NCBI GenBank assembly: GCA_020445785.1
Contig: JAGRFZ010000071.1
Coordinates: forward strand, 1 to 57,227
DNA: 57,227 bases
Direction: 5' to 3'
Source of the DNA: Rhodocyclaceae bacterium
Lineage (GTDB): Bacteria > Pseudomonadota > Gammaproteobacteria > Burkholderiales > Rhodocyclaceae
The translations under genes were made by a program, and so were the position numbers. A model generated the notes under the pieces. That model saw nothing but the letters and a program-made list of their open reading frames with translations, had not been told where the DNA came from and searched no databases. This document shows, piece after piece, positions 1 through 8,466 of the stretch. The first letter of the stretch is position 1, and each line of letters begins with the position of its first letter.

Positions 1-549
1 CTGATCAACCAGGCGGGTGGCAAGGCCGTCGGTCTGACCGGCAAGGACGCAAGCTTCATCCGTGCCAAGAAACTCCTGATGCAAAAGCACAACGCCCCCC
101 TGGGGGACACCGTGGACGTCGGCCAGGTCGGCGAGATCACCCAGATCGATCCGAGCCTGATCTCCTTTCTCGACCAAGGCGACTTCATCCCGGTGATCGC
201 GCCGATCGGCGTGGGCGAAGATGGGCAAACCTACAACATCAACGCGGACGTGGTGGCCGGCAAGCTGGCCGAGATCCTGAAGGCGGAGAAGCTGGTCCTA
301 CTGACCAACACGCGGGGCGTGCTCAGCAAGAATGGAGATCTCCTGACCGGGCTGACACCACGCGAGATCGATGCGCTGGTGGAGGACGGCACCCTCTCCG
401 GCGGCATGTTGCCGAAGATCGGTTCGGCCCTCGATGCCGCGCGCAACGGCGTCAAGGCCGTGCACATCATCGATGGCCGGGTGGAACATTGCCTACTGCT
501 CGAAATTCTCACCGATCACGGCGTCGGCACGATGATCAAGAGCAAGTAG
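1..549 (+). CDS. argB: Acetylglutamate kinase, 3' part
   Basis: The last 182 residues of acetylglutamate kinase; the gene enters from the left edge, so its start and N-terminal ATP-binding part are missing. The enzyme phosphorylates N-acetyl-L-glutamate, the second step of arginine biosynthesis, in the cytoplasm. The visible part carries typical amino-acid-kinase features: VGLTGKDA near the start, the [12 protein letters not shown] segment, [11 protein letters not shown], and SGGMLPKI near the C-terminus. Family members are about 295 residues long, so roughly 110 residues lie outside. It converges on the TPR gene with a 38-base gap in which no clear terminator hairpin is seen. Identification is firm. 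Confidence 0.96.
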   Translation: MINQAGGKAVGLTGKDASFIRAKKLLMQKHNAPLGDTVDVGQVGEITQIDPSLISFLDQGDFIPVIAPIGVGEDGQTYNINADVVAGKLAEILKAEKLVLLTNTRGVLSKNGDLLTGLTPREIDALVEDGTLSGGMLPKIGSALDAARNGVKAVHIIDGRVEHCLLLEILTDHGVGTMIKSK

Positions 550-587
550 GCTCGCACGCAGCCCGCCCGCCAGCGGCGATTGGATCG

Positions 588-1277
588 TTACCGGCTCGCG
601 CTCGGCGACTCCGGCTGCGGTTCGGCGGACGGCGCCGGTTCCGCCCACTTTCCGGCACGTTTCAACATGTCGCGCAGGCCGGGCAGCGGAAATCCCAGCG
701 CATAGGCCGTGTGGGCGCTGGCCAAGGCCTGTTCGTAGTCCTTCTGGTTGAAATAGGCGAGGCCGAGGTTGTAATGGACGTTGGCGCTGTTCTGCGCCAG
801 TTCGCGGGCCTGCTCGTAGTGGGCGACGGCTTCCTTCAGCTGGCCCTTGCGGCTGAGGTAATTGCCGTACAGTACGCGCACCATGGCGTCATCCGGAACG
901 AACTGGACGCCCCGCTCGAACCAGCATTCGACCGGCAAGCCGGCACCCGAGGGCGGATTCGCGCCGACCTTCAGCGACAGTTTAGCCATCGCCTGCAGTG
1001 CACGGTAGTGATTAGGAAAGGCACGAAGAGTGTACGCAACGTCGCCACCTATTTGCGAAGTCGACTCCCCGCGCCTCAGCATCGCGACGTCACTCGTGAA
1101 GTGACGACGCTCGACGACATGGAGGTCCTCCGCGCGCGCCACCCGGTAATCGAACGGTCCGAAACCGGACTTGGCGAACGGGTTGCCACAACCGGCCATC
1201 TGCGCGTGAGCAATCCGGGGCAGGCCGCCCGCCAACACCAAGGCGGCAACCACGGCCACGCCAGTTTTGCGCATCAT
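588..1277 (-). CDS. Secreted TPR-repeat protein
   Basis: A 229-residue protein with a likely Sec signal peptide: MMRKTG, a hydrophobic stretch, then an AHA-type cleavage site near residue 25. The C-terminal half has at least two tetratricopeptide units, for example the helix pair around LYGNYLSRKGQLKEAVAHYE followed by VHYNLGLAYFNQKDYEQAL. It ends in a Pro/Ser-rich tail. TPR proteins are scaffolds; the partner is not evident. Two adjacent ATG codons (1277 and 1274) precede the signal peptide; an upstream extension to 1394 lacks plausible protein character. It is divergent from the CapK-like gene, with 109 bases between the starts. It is probably periplasmic. It is not one of the large XrtA-type TPR (PrsT) proteins, which are far longer. 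Confidence 0.75.
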   Translation of the reverse strand: MMRKTGVAVVAALVLAGGLPRIAHAQMAGCGNPFAKSGFGPFDYRVARAEDLHVVERRHFTSDVAMLRRGESTSQIGGDVAYTLRAFPNHYRALQAMAKLSLKVGANPPSGAGLPVECWFERGVQFVPDDAMVRVLYGNYLSRKGQLKEAVAHYEQARELAQNSANVHYNLGLAYFNQKDYEQALASAHTAYALGFPLPGLRDMLKRAGKWAEPAPSAEPQPESPSASR

Positions 1278-1386
1278 CTGCTGTTTCCCAAACCAGACGC
1301 CCGGTTCCGACCGGGCCGTTAAAAGATCACGTGCCAGCACGGGCCATGCCTGAGAGAATCGCGGCGTGCCCCGGTATCCGAGCCCC

Positions 1387-2763
1387 ATGGACATTTATAC
1401 CAAGCTGACCAGTCGCTACCTGTTCCCGCTGCACGAACGGCTCAAGGGCCATGATACGGTTTCCATCCTCGCCGAGCTAGAAAACAGCCAGTGGCTGGCG
1501 CCCGATCTCATCGTCGATCGGCAGGCTCGGGCATTGCGCCAGTTTCTCGAACACTCGGTGCGATCCGTGCCCTACTTCCGCCGGCGACTGGACGCAAGAA
1601 TAACCCGCCACGACCGCAGCCTTGAGGACCTGCTGCACGAATTGCCGATAACGGACAAGGCCACGATCCGGGCCCACTTCGCCGATTGGCGTGCCGAGGG
1701 CGCCACGGGATTGACCGAGGTGCGAACCAGCGGTTCGTCCGGGGAGCCCCTACGCTTCCTGCTCGGCCCCCATCGCGTCAGCTTCGACATTGCGGCCAAG
1801 TGGCGCGCGACCCGCTGGTGGGGCGTAGACATCGGCAGCCGCGAGTTCGTGCTGTGGGGCTCTCCGGTCGAGACCGGCGCCCAGGACCTGATCCGGACGA
1901 TCCGCGACCGACTGCTGCGTTCGTGCCTGATCCCCGCCCGCGCCCTCGACGACGGACAGGTCGACGTCATCCTCGACCGGCTCCGCCGCTTTCGGCCATC
2001 CATGATGTTCGGCTACCCTTCGGCGCTGGCTCGGATCGCCCGCCGTGCGCTGGAGCGAGGCGACTGTACCGAGGCCGGCGTGCAGGTGGCATTCTGCACA
2101 TCCGAAGTCCTGCGACCCGAATGGCGGGCACAAATCGCCGAAGCCTTCGGCTGTCGCGTCGCCAACGAATATGGCGCACGTGACGCGGGCTTCATTGCTC
2201 GCGAATGCCCGCACGGAAGACTCCACATCACGGCGGAAGAAGTCATCGTCGAAATCGTCGACGCCGAAGGTCGGGCCGTGGCCGATGGCGTCGAAGGCGA
2301 GATCCTGGTCACCAATCTGGCAGGGCCGGAATTCCCGTTCATCCGCTATCGCACCGGCGACCGCGGCATCCGCACGACCGAGCGCTGCCCGTGTGGCCGC
2401 GGGCTGCCCGTACTCGCGTCGATCTGCGGACGCGCCAACGATGGCCTGCTGGCCCGGAATGGCGCGTGGATCCACGGCAGCGCCGTCAATCACATGATTC
2501 GCGACATCCCGGGCCTCGAAGCCTACCAGGTGGTGCAGGAAAGCCACGACCGCGTCGTGCTGAAGCTCGCGATGGCCCAACCGCCGGCGGGCGAAGTGAC
2601 CACTCGCCTGTCGGTCGGCATCGAACGCCTGTTGGGCGAGGGGGTGGCCGTTGAAATCCGGCAGGTCGAGCAGATCCCGCCGCAGCCCAACGGCAAGTTC
2701 CGCCACATCGTCAACCGGATTGCCGAAACCGGGGCACCGACTGCAGAAGGAGCGGCGTCATGA
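1387..2763 (+). CDS. CapK/PaaK-like adenylate-forming enzyme
   Basis: A 458-residue member of the phenylacetate-CoA ligase/CapK branch of the adenylate-forming superfamily. It has the nucleotide loop TSGSSGEP at about residues 114-121, NEYGARD at about 260-266 (adenine/acceptor region), YRTGDRG, and a Cys-rich CPCGRG stretch. Relatives in capsule clusters activate a carboxylate, but their substrates are mostly unknown. The start at MDIYTKL is chosen over an ATG 21 bases upstream because the family usually begins near this point. Its stop overlaps the next start (ATGA at 2760-2763), so it is translationally coupled to a polysaccharide deacetylase. The context suggests activation of an acyl or amino-acyl substituent for the polysaccharide, which is inference. 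Confidence 0.82.
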   Translation: MDIYTKLTSRYLFPLHERLKGHDTVSILAELENSQWLAPDLIVDRQARALRQFLEHSVRSVPYFRRRLDARITRHDRSLEDLLHELPITDKATIRAHFADWRAEGATGLTEVRTSGSSGEPLRFLLGPHRVSFDIAAKWRATRWWGVDIGSREFVLWGSPVETGAQDLIRTIRDRLLRSCLIPARALDDGQVDVILDRLRRFRPSMMFGYPSALARIARRALERGDCTEAGVQVAFCTSEVLRPEWRAQIAEAFGCRVANEYGARDAGFIARECPHGRLHITAEEVIVEIVDAEGRAVADGVEGEILVTNLAGPEFPFIRYRTGDRGIRTTERCPCGRGLPVLASICGRANDGLLARNGAWIHGSAVNHMIRDIPGLEAYQVVQESHDRVVLKLAMAQPPAGEVTTRLSVGIERLLGEGVAVEIRQVEQIPPQPNGKFRHIVNRIAETGAPTAEGAAS

Positions 2764-3731
2764 AGACGACAGCCGGGATACCGGGTCTGCGCACCGCGCT
2801 GGCGATGTTCTCGCCAGCCGGCCGCCGGGCCAAGCTATCGACGCTGATTTACCATCGCGTACTCCCCGAGCCCGACCCTCTTCGCACGGGGGACCCGGAC
2901 GCCGCCACGTTCCGCTGGCAGATGGGGCTGCTCGCCCGACACTTCAATGTGCTGCCACTTCCCGAGGCCGCCCGGCGCCTGCAAGACGGCACCCTTCCCG
3001 CACGCGCCGCCTGCGTGACCTTCGACGACGGCTACGCCGACAACTTCACGATCGCGCTGCCGATCCTGCGGGAAGCCGGCATTCCAGCGACCTGTTTCGT
3101 CGCGCCCGCCTATCTCGATGGCGGCCGCATGTTCAACGACACGCTGATCGAACTGGCGGCACAGCTTCCCGCTGGGCGGCACGACTTTTCCTCGGTCGGG
3201 CTCGGCACCCGCGCGCTTGCCGGCACCGACGACCGGCGTGCGCTCGTCGGTGCCTTGATCGGCCAATTCAAGTACTTCGAACCGGCCGAGCGAGCGAGCG
3301 CCGTCGAAACGCTGGCCGCATCGTTCGGCGTCCGTCTGCCGGACGATCTCATGATGACTTCCGACCAACTGCGTGCCCTGCACGCGGCCGGCATGGAAAT
3401 CGGTGGCCACACCGACACGCACCCCATCCTTGCCCGGCTCGACCCCGAGCACGCACGGGAGGAGATCCTTGCCGGTCGGAAGCGCCTCGAGACCCTGCTC
3501 GAGGCACCGGTGCGCGTGTTTGCCTATCCCAACGGCCGTCCCGGCAAGGATTACGGCGCGGAACACGCGGCGCTCGTCTCGCAGTGCGGCTTCGAGGCCG
3601 CGGTATCGACCGTGCCCACCGCCGCGACCAGGACGAGCCATCCCTTCGAACTGCCGCGCTTCACGCCATGGGACCGTACACCGGCCCGGTTCGGGCTGCG
3701 CCTCCTGCACGCGCTGATTACCGCACACTGA
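2760..3731 (+). CDS. Polysaccharide deacetylase (NodB-type)
   Basis: A 323-residue NodB-fold (carbohydrate esterase 4) deacetylase. It starts on the ATGA overlap with the preceding gene. Visible motifs are TFDDGYADNF (metal-binding Asp pair at 89-90), GGHTDTHP (metal-binding His 217 and 221) and FAYPNGRPGKDYG near residue 260. An insertion of about 80 residues separates the first two motifs. Enzymes of this family remove N- or O-acetyl groups from sugars. No convincing signal peptide is seen, so it may act on lipid-linked intermediates at the inner membrane face. It forms a probable operon with the CapK-like enzyme and the gene starting at 3742. Confidence 0.88.
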   Translation: MKTTAGIPGLRTALAMFSPAGRRAKLSTLIYHRVLPEPDPLRTGDPDAATFRWQMGLLARHFNVLPLPEAARRLQDGTLPARAACVTFDDGYADNFTIALPILREAGIPATCFVAPAYLDGGRMFNDTLIELAAQLPAGRHDFSSVGLGTRALAGTDDRRALVGALIGQFKYFEPAERASAVETLAASFGVRLPDDLMMTSDQLRALHAAGMEIGGHTDTHPILARLDPEHAREEILAGRKRLETLLEAPVRVFAYPNGRPGKDYGAEHAALVSQCGFEAAVSTVPTAATRTSHPFELPRFTPWDRTPARFGLRLLHALITAH

Positions 3732-3741
3732 AGGAGAATGC

Positions 3742-5505
3742 GTGAACGCGCATCCGATGAACCCGGATCTCGACCGCCTCCAGGCCGGCCTCATCGCTGG
3801 GCTCGCCGCACAGATCACCCCTGGCCGAGGGCTGCACGACCCCCATTCCCGTCAAACCACCCCACCCGACCACTACGGCCAGACGTCCGCTGCGCTCGCC
3901 CTCGCCGCCCACGACCGGGCGCTGTGGCCCACCGCGCGCGACGCGTTCGATGCCTGGTGCGCGATCGACGACGCCAGCACCGGCCACCTGCCCTTCAATC
4001 GCCTGTTGCTCCGGCTGCTGGGCCGAGTCGCGGCGGATACCGCCGTCCCGACGACAGAAGCCGCGCCGATTCATACCGCCGCCGCCCGATGTACGCTGCA
4101 ACGGCGCTATCCCTCGAACAACTGGACGCTGCTCGCACAGACCTGCCGCCTGATCGAGGCACCTGAACGGGAACGCGCGAAGCGTGCCCGCCACCTGAAC
4201 GGGCTGCTCGACCGCTGGACCACCACTGCCGGCGCCTTCATCGACTTTCCCGAGCGGCCCGGCAAGCGCTTCTCGACCCCGATCGCCTACCACCACAAGG
4301 CGCTGTTCCTGGCCGCACTTGCGGCCTGGTTCCACGATGACCCCGCGCTCGCACATCATGCCAAGCGGATGCTCGACTGGCTCGTGCATTGCTGGGATCC
4401 GGCCGGCTACGCCGGTGGGCTCGGACGCAGCAACCATGCTCTGTTCGGAGACGGCTGCCTGCTCGGCGCGCTGATTCTGCTCGGCTTCGATACCGACGAG
4501 CCTGCCTCTCCCATCACCGCCCTCGCGCGCCGCCTCGAAGGCCAGCGTCGCCCCGATGGCCTGCTGTGGCTCACCCCATCCGGCACCGAAAGCGGCGACG
4601 CGAGCTGGGACGGCTACATGCACCTGTCGGTCTACAACGCCTGGGCGGCCGCGGTGATCGCCGTCGCACGCCACTTGCGTCGCCACGCAACCCATCCGCA
4701 CCAGGACCGTGCCCTCACCTGGATCGGCGCAGCCCATGGCTGCTTCCACGACGCCGAGGCCGGCATACTGTACTTGCGCACCAGCGCCGGCCTCAATGCG
4801 ATGATCACCACCCACGGCCAACCGCCACAGTCGTTCAGCCGAGAGGAAGCGGATTTTCGATACGCGGGCGGGCTGATCGCACATCTTTCGGCACACGGCG
4901 TCCCGCTCGTCGCTCCGCCGGTTCGCTGCCATCGGTCGCAGCTGCTCGCCACCCCGGCCTTGGCCGGCTGGACGCCGGTCCTGCAGCATCGGGGCGCCCT
5001 CTATGCACTGACCGACTTCGAACAAGTCACGGTGGATGGCGACGACTCGCGGGTGTCGATCGCATTGGCGGGCCAGCCGGTTGCACTGACCCGCAATCCG
5101 CCCAGATCCCTGCTTCAGAAAATCGTCGGCGCGCTCGATTGGCGCCTGTTGCGCGGCCGTATCGGCCGCCGGGCAAGCCTCGACCGTCCTCGCCTCCGAT
5201 CCGTTTCTGCGACGCTGAGCATCGTGCTGTCCGCGAACGACGCCACCGTCTCGGTCGATTTCCGCTTCGATCCCCTGGCGGCGGCCGAACTCCGCCTCAC
5301 GAACCCCGGCGGGCACAATCTCATCACCACACAGTCGGCCGACGGCCCCTGGCAGACCAGCCCATTCGGCTCGAGCCTCCCGCACGCGATCGGCCGATGC
5401 CTCGCAAACGAAACGACGGAGTCCGACCAACGACCATTCCGCCTCCGCATCCGATATTCGCCGGCACCCGACTGCACGCTCGAACGCGGGCCGGCCGGAA
5501 CGTGA
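3742..5505 (+). CDS. Unknown 587-aa protein of exopolysaccharide cluster
   Basis: I do not recognise a family. The GTG start at 3742 is supported by an AAGGAG Shine-Dalgarno five bases upstream (3731-3736) and lies 10 bases after the deacetylase stop. Residues 1-330 are rich in amphipathic helices with repeated His/Trp/Tyr positions (HDPHSRQTTPPDHYG, SNNWTLLAQ, YHHKALFLAALAAWFHDD, WDGYMHLSVYNAWA). The last 200 residues look beta-rich. This helical-toroid plus beta-sandwich look is reminiscent of heparinase-type lyases and uronate-acting hydrolases, but no signature motif settles it. No signal peptide is visible. The opposite strand is also open over nearly the whole length, a GC-rich artefact. 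Confidence 0.7.
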   Translation: MNAHPMNPDLDRLQAGLIAGLAAQITPGRGLHDPHSRQTTPPDHYGQTSAALALAAHDRALWPTARDAFDAWCAIDDASTGHLPFNRLLLRLLGRVAADTAVPTTEAAPIHTAAARCTLQRRYPSNNWTLLAQTCRLIEAPERERAKRARHLNGLLDRWTTTAGAFIDFPERPGKRFSTPIAYHHKALFLAALAAWFHDDPALAHHAKRMLDWLVHCWDPAGYAGGLGRSNHALFGDGCLLGALILLGFDTDEPASPITALARRLEGQRRPDGLLWLTPSGTESGDASWDGYMHLSVYNAWAAAVIAVARHLRRHATHPHQDRALTWIGAAHGCFHDAEAGILYLRTSAGLNAMITTHGQPPQSFSREEADFRYAGGLIAHLSAHGVPLVAPPVRCHRSQLLATPALAGWTPVLQHRGALYALTDFEQVTVDGDDSRVSIALAGQPVALTRNPPRSLLQKIVGALDWRLLRGRIGRRASLDRPRLRSVSATLSIVLSANDATVSVDFRFDPLAAAELRLTNPGGHNLITTQSADGPWQTSPFGSSLPHAIGRCLANETTESDQRPFRLRIRYSPAPDCTLERGPAGT

Positions 5506-5638
5506 CCCCGCATCGCACGCGCCAGCGTCGGGACAGCGCGACGGAGGCAGGCCGACGGAGACCGGCAGGCGATCTCGATTCACACCTCCTTACGGGATCC
5601 GTGCGTGAAACGACAGGGCCGGAGTGCTACCGTGAATC

Positions 5639-6829
5639 ATGCGCGCCAACCTCCAGGTATCGGCGGCCTCACCCGCCCCAAGCGAACCGCGAAGCACCTC
5701 CTTCCGTAGCCGGTTTTTCGCGCGTTGCCGCCAGCACCTCGCTGAACTCCTCACGGTTTGGCTCTGCCTGGCCTCGGGCCCAGCGAGCGCAGCAGATCCG
5801 ACGGTCGCGTTTCGTAGCAGTCACATCGCCCGCCTGGCCGCCGAAATCGAGCCGGGGACCTTTCTACCATTCGCAGCAGGCCTGCCGCCCGGGATACGGG
5901 ACTTCTCACAACTTCTCGCGGGCCTTCGCCCGGACGGCAGCAGCGCACCAGCGATCGACACCTGGACCGACTCCGGGCAGTGGGACCCCCGACGCAAGCG
6001 CGCCTACTTCCAGGGACTGCGACAGAGCAATCGCTTCCTGAGCTACGACGCCGCAAGCAATGCGTGGCGGGAAATCGGCCTGGACAAGCCCAACGCGCCA
6101 CCCCGCTTCGAAAAGTTCGGACACCTTTATGGCAGAACCGCACTCGACTGGAAACGCGGGCACTATTACCGCCTGGTCGGCCATACCCTACATCGCTACG
6201 TCATCGACGATGACCGCTGGGAGAAGTTCGAGGACGGCCCCGTCAGCGGCTATATTTCGATCGACTGGCACTACGGCCTGGACATGCTGGTTGCCTTGGC
6301 CGAGAACAGGCTGCATGGCTTTCGCGACGGCCGATGGATGCCGCTCGTCAAAGCGGCGGTGCACGGTTACCACTCCTCGGCAAGATACAACCCGAAGCGT
6401 GGAGACATGCTGTTCATCGGCGGCAACCATTCCCGCCGAACCGTCGACATCCTCACTGCAGACGGCCAGCTCGTGCATCGGAAGGACGCCCCCTTTGCCT
6501 TCAGCATTCGATCCGACAACCTGGCCCATGACCCCGTTACCGGCAATTACCTGGTCCTCCTCGACGATCGCATCCTGTGGGAGTACAGCCCGGACTTGGA
6601 CGAATGGCGCGTCGCACGCGACATGCGTGGCGCCTTCTCGGACTGGCCCTTCGGCCGGCATGAGGGAATCGTGCCGATCGTCATCGACGAACTGGACATC
6701 ATTCTCTGGAATCACGGCTCGGCCGCGCGGCTGTATCGGCACAAGAGCGTTTTTTCTGGACCGGAGGCGACGACGTCGCTTCACACGCCCGAGATCCCGG
6801 CCGGCGGAGCGGTCGGCGCACAGAATTGA
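5639..6829 (+). CDS. Secreted protein, possible beta-propeller
   Basis: A 396-residue protein with a long, Arg-rich n-region, a hydrophobic core around residues 36-48 and an ASA-type signal cleavage near residue 52, so it is probably exported. The mature part has recurring blade-like segments: YFQGLRQSNRFLSYDAASNAWREIG, HYYRLVGHTLHRYVIDDDRWEKFE, RLHGFRDGRWMPL, YLVLLDDRILWEYSPDLDEW. A strand, a turn and then a Trp-containing strand recur, as in Kelch or other beta-propellers. The function is unknown; an extracellular carbohydrate-binding or structural role would fit its place downstream of polysaccharide genes. The ATG used has only a weak ribosome site, and the n-region is long, so the start is uncertain. 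Confidence 0.7.
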   Translation: MRANLQVSAASPAPSEPRSTSFRSRFFARCRQHLAELLTVWLCLASGPASAADPTVAFRSSHIARLAAEIEPGTFLPFAAGLPPGIRDFSQLLAGLRPDGSSAPAIDTWTDSGQWDPRRKRAYFQGLRQSNRFLSYDAASNAWREIGLDKPNAPPRFEKFGHLYGRTALDWKRGHYYRLVGHTLHRYVIDDDRWEKFEDGPVSGYISIDWHYGLDMLVALAENRLHGFRDGRWMPLVKAAVHGYHSSARYNPKRGDMLFIGGNHSRRTVDILTADGQLVHRKDAPFAFSIRSDNLAHDPVTGNYLVLLDDRILWEYSPDLDEWRVARDMRGAFSDWPFGRHEGIVPIVIDELDIILWNHGSAARLYRHKSVFSGPEATTSLHTPEIPAGGAVGAQN

Positions 6830-7298
6830 AGCATGCGAACGATCTCGTCCACGCGATGATCGATCGCGCCAACGGTCGGCGGGACGTTTCGACGGCACGC
6901 GATCGGCAACTCCGCTACGGCCCGCTCGGCCGCCATCGGCGACCGCCGGGTCCGGACCATTCAGGTGTCCCGGATGCACCTGGGAAGCTTGACGACCACT
7001 CGTCTCAGCTTGTCGACGACACGGGAACCGAAGGACTCATCCTCGCATTCTCGACACTGTGCCATCGCATCAGGCTTCGCCCTGAACTCCGCGAGTGCGG
7101 CGTCCATGTCCATATTCAAGACGAGGACATTCATCCGCTGCGCCCTTGACGACCTCTTGCGGCCTGCTTCAGCGATCTGGCAAGCTCCTGGCTTGAAGGG
7201 AGTCGGGCGGTGGGTACGCATCGAGGCCATTCGCGCCGAGACCGTGCGACCCCCAGCAGACCATTTCGATTGAGCCTGGCAAGCCGATTGCAGGGGCG
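6830..7298. other. Gene-poor stretch between convergent genes
   Basis: These 469 bases lie between the 3' ends of the convergent secreted-protein and GT2 genes. The only item with coding-like texture is a 57-codon minus-strand frame at 6961-7134, listed separately. No strong terminator hairpin with a T-run, no tRNA and no direct repeats were found by eye. Base composition looks less GC-rich than the flanks on the left, like the block that follows. Confidence 0.5.
6961..7134 (-). CDS. Possible small protein or gene relic
   Basis: A 57-residue reading frame with acidic and basic stretches and three Cys residues (AQCRECEDES and LPRCIRDT). It begins MNVLVLNMDMDAALAEF. No homologue is recognised and the Shine-Dalgarno is poor (AAGGG about 14 bases upstream). 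The amino-acid texture is more protein-like than the other frames here. It could be a genuine small gene, the tail of a decayed gene, or chance. Confidence 0.25.
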   Translation of the reverse strand: MNVLVLNMDMDAALAEFRAKPDAMAQCRECEDESFGSRVVDKLRRVVVKLPRCIRDT

Positions 7299-8333
7299 TC
7301 AATGATCGCGCGTCGCGTCGCCCGACCGCCGGGGCAGGATCTTGTCGATGACGATCCGCCCCATATTCGGCAATAGCAGCAGTGCCGTTGCCGGATCGGA
7401 CCTGAAGGCTGCCCGTACGATGCCCACGTCGATCCGGACGCGATTCTTCAGCAAATGCAGCATGCTGGCTGCGAATGCACGCCGAGACTCGTCGAGTTGC
7501 GCGTGGATGTGCCGCTGCTGAGCCTGATTCATCTCGATTCGATCGAGAATGAATTTGGAGAGCCTGATGTAGTTGGCGACGAGTCGGATCGATTTTTCCG
7601 AGCCCCAACCGGAACTGTCGAAGATATTCACGCCTTCGCCCTCCACTGCGCAGACCTTGGGAGAGAAGGCTGCTTTGGTGGAGCCCTTGCCCAATGCGAG
7701 CTTGAATAGCCGATCCTGTCCGTTGAATAGCTTCTCCTCGAACCGCAGATTCGAGTGCTTCCTGAAGTTAAAGACGAGCGTCGATGTGCTGATGATGCTG
7801 CTTCGAAACACCAGAAAATCGAAAAAATCGCCCTGAAACGAATAGACCTCACGCGCCGAGTCGATCGGCACGTGGTTTTCCACGCGAAGGTTCAGATCCG
7901 GCGACGCGCTCCAGCTGAAACGTGTCCCGTCCAGGGAGAATCGGGTCGTATTCCCGAAGAAGACGTCGTACCCCTGATCCAGCGCGAAAACCGCATCGCC
8001 CAGAAACGTCGGCTCCCATCGGTCGTCCGAATCCAGGAAGGCGACGTATTCGGTTGCAGGACCGACGCTGTCGAGCCCGCGATTTCGGGCGGCACCGGGT
8101 CCGCTGTTCGGCTGCTTCACGATCCGGATGCGGCCGGACGACGCCTCGAGCAGTTCCTGTAATTCCTGCTCAGCGGGGATCGGTGACCCGTCATCGACCA
8201 CGATGACTTCCAGGCCCTCCACGCCGGTCTGGGCGAGGATCGATCGCACCCCATCCGCCAACAGGCCGCGGGTCCGCTGAAAGAACGGAATGATCACGGC
8301 CACACGCGGGCAGGTCGAATTCGGGCGCATCAT
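7299..8333 (-). CDS. Glycosyltransferase family 2
   Basis: A 344-residue GT-A fold glycosyltransferase. It shows the family 2 opening VAVIIPFFQR, the nucleotide-binding VVDDGS at 45-50, NSGPGAARNRGLD, and the DXD-type metal site FLDSDDRW at about 99-106. It would transfer a sugar from an NDP donor to a lipid-linked acceptor at the cytoplasmic face. The C-terminal 80 residues are helical and basic. The start is placed at one of two adjacent ATG codons (8333/8330) because the upstream extension is Arg-rich and unlike a protein. It follows the asparagine-synthetase homologue by 133 bases. The DNA looks less GC-rich than the core genes, suggesting separate acquisition. Confidence 0.9.
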   Translation of the reverse strand: MMRPNSTCPRVAVIIPFFQRTRGLLADGVRSILAQTGVEGLEVIVVDDGSPIPAEQELQELLEASSGRIRIVKQPNSGPGAARNRGLDSVGPATEYVAFLDSDDRWEPTFLGDAVFALDQGYDVFFGNTTRFSLDGTRFSWSASPDLNLRVENHVPIDSAREVYSFQGDFFDFLVFRSSIISTSTLVFNFRKHSNLRFEEKLFNGQDRLFKLALGKGSTKAAFSPKVCAVEGEGVNIFDSSGWGSEKSIRLVANYIRLSKFILDRIEMNQAQQRHIHAQLDESRRAFAASMLHLLKNRVRIDVGIVRAAFRSDPATALLLLPNMGRIVIDKILPRRSGDATRDH

Positions 8334-8466
8334 CCGTCGATCCACCAGCGCATGTTGGCCTCGCCGCCTTCCGGCCGAATTTCTCGAAACGGCCGGATTG
8401 CGGTCCCCGATCCGACGCCAGAACCGCTTCGCGACGCGCCGGCTTCGGCCGCGGGCGTGTACTCGC

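Noticed and set aside
3718-5583. 621-codon open frame on the minus strand
   Set aside because: It lies exactly opposite the 3742-5505 gene, is Arg/Gly/Val-rich with no domain, and has no ribosome site. Long antisense frames are expected in GC-rich genes.
6826-7273. Plus-strand frames of about 100 codons after the secreted protein
   Set aside because: Poor composition, no ribosome site and no recognisable motif.
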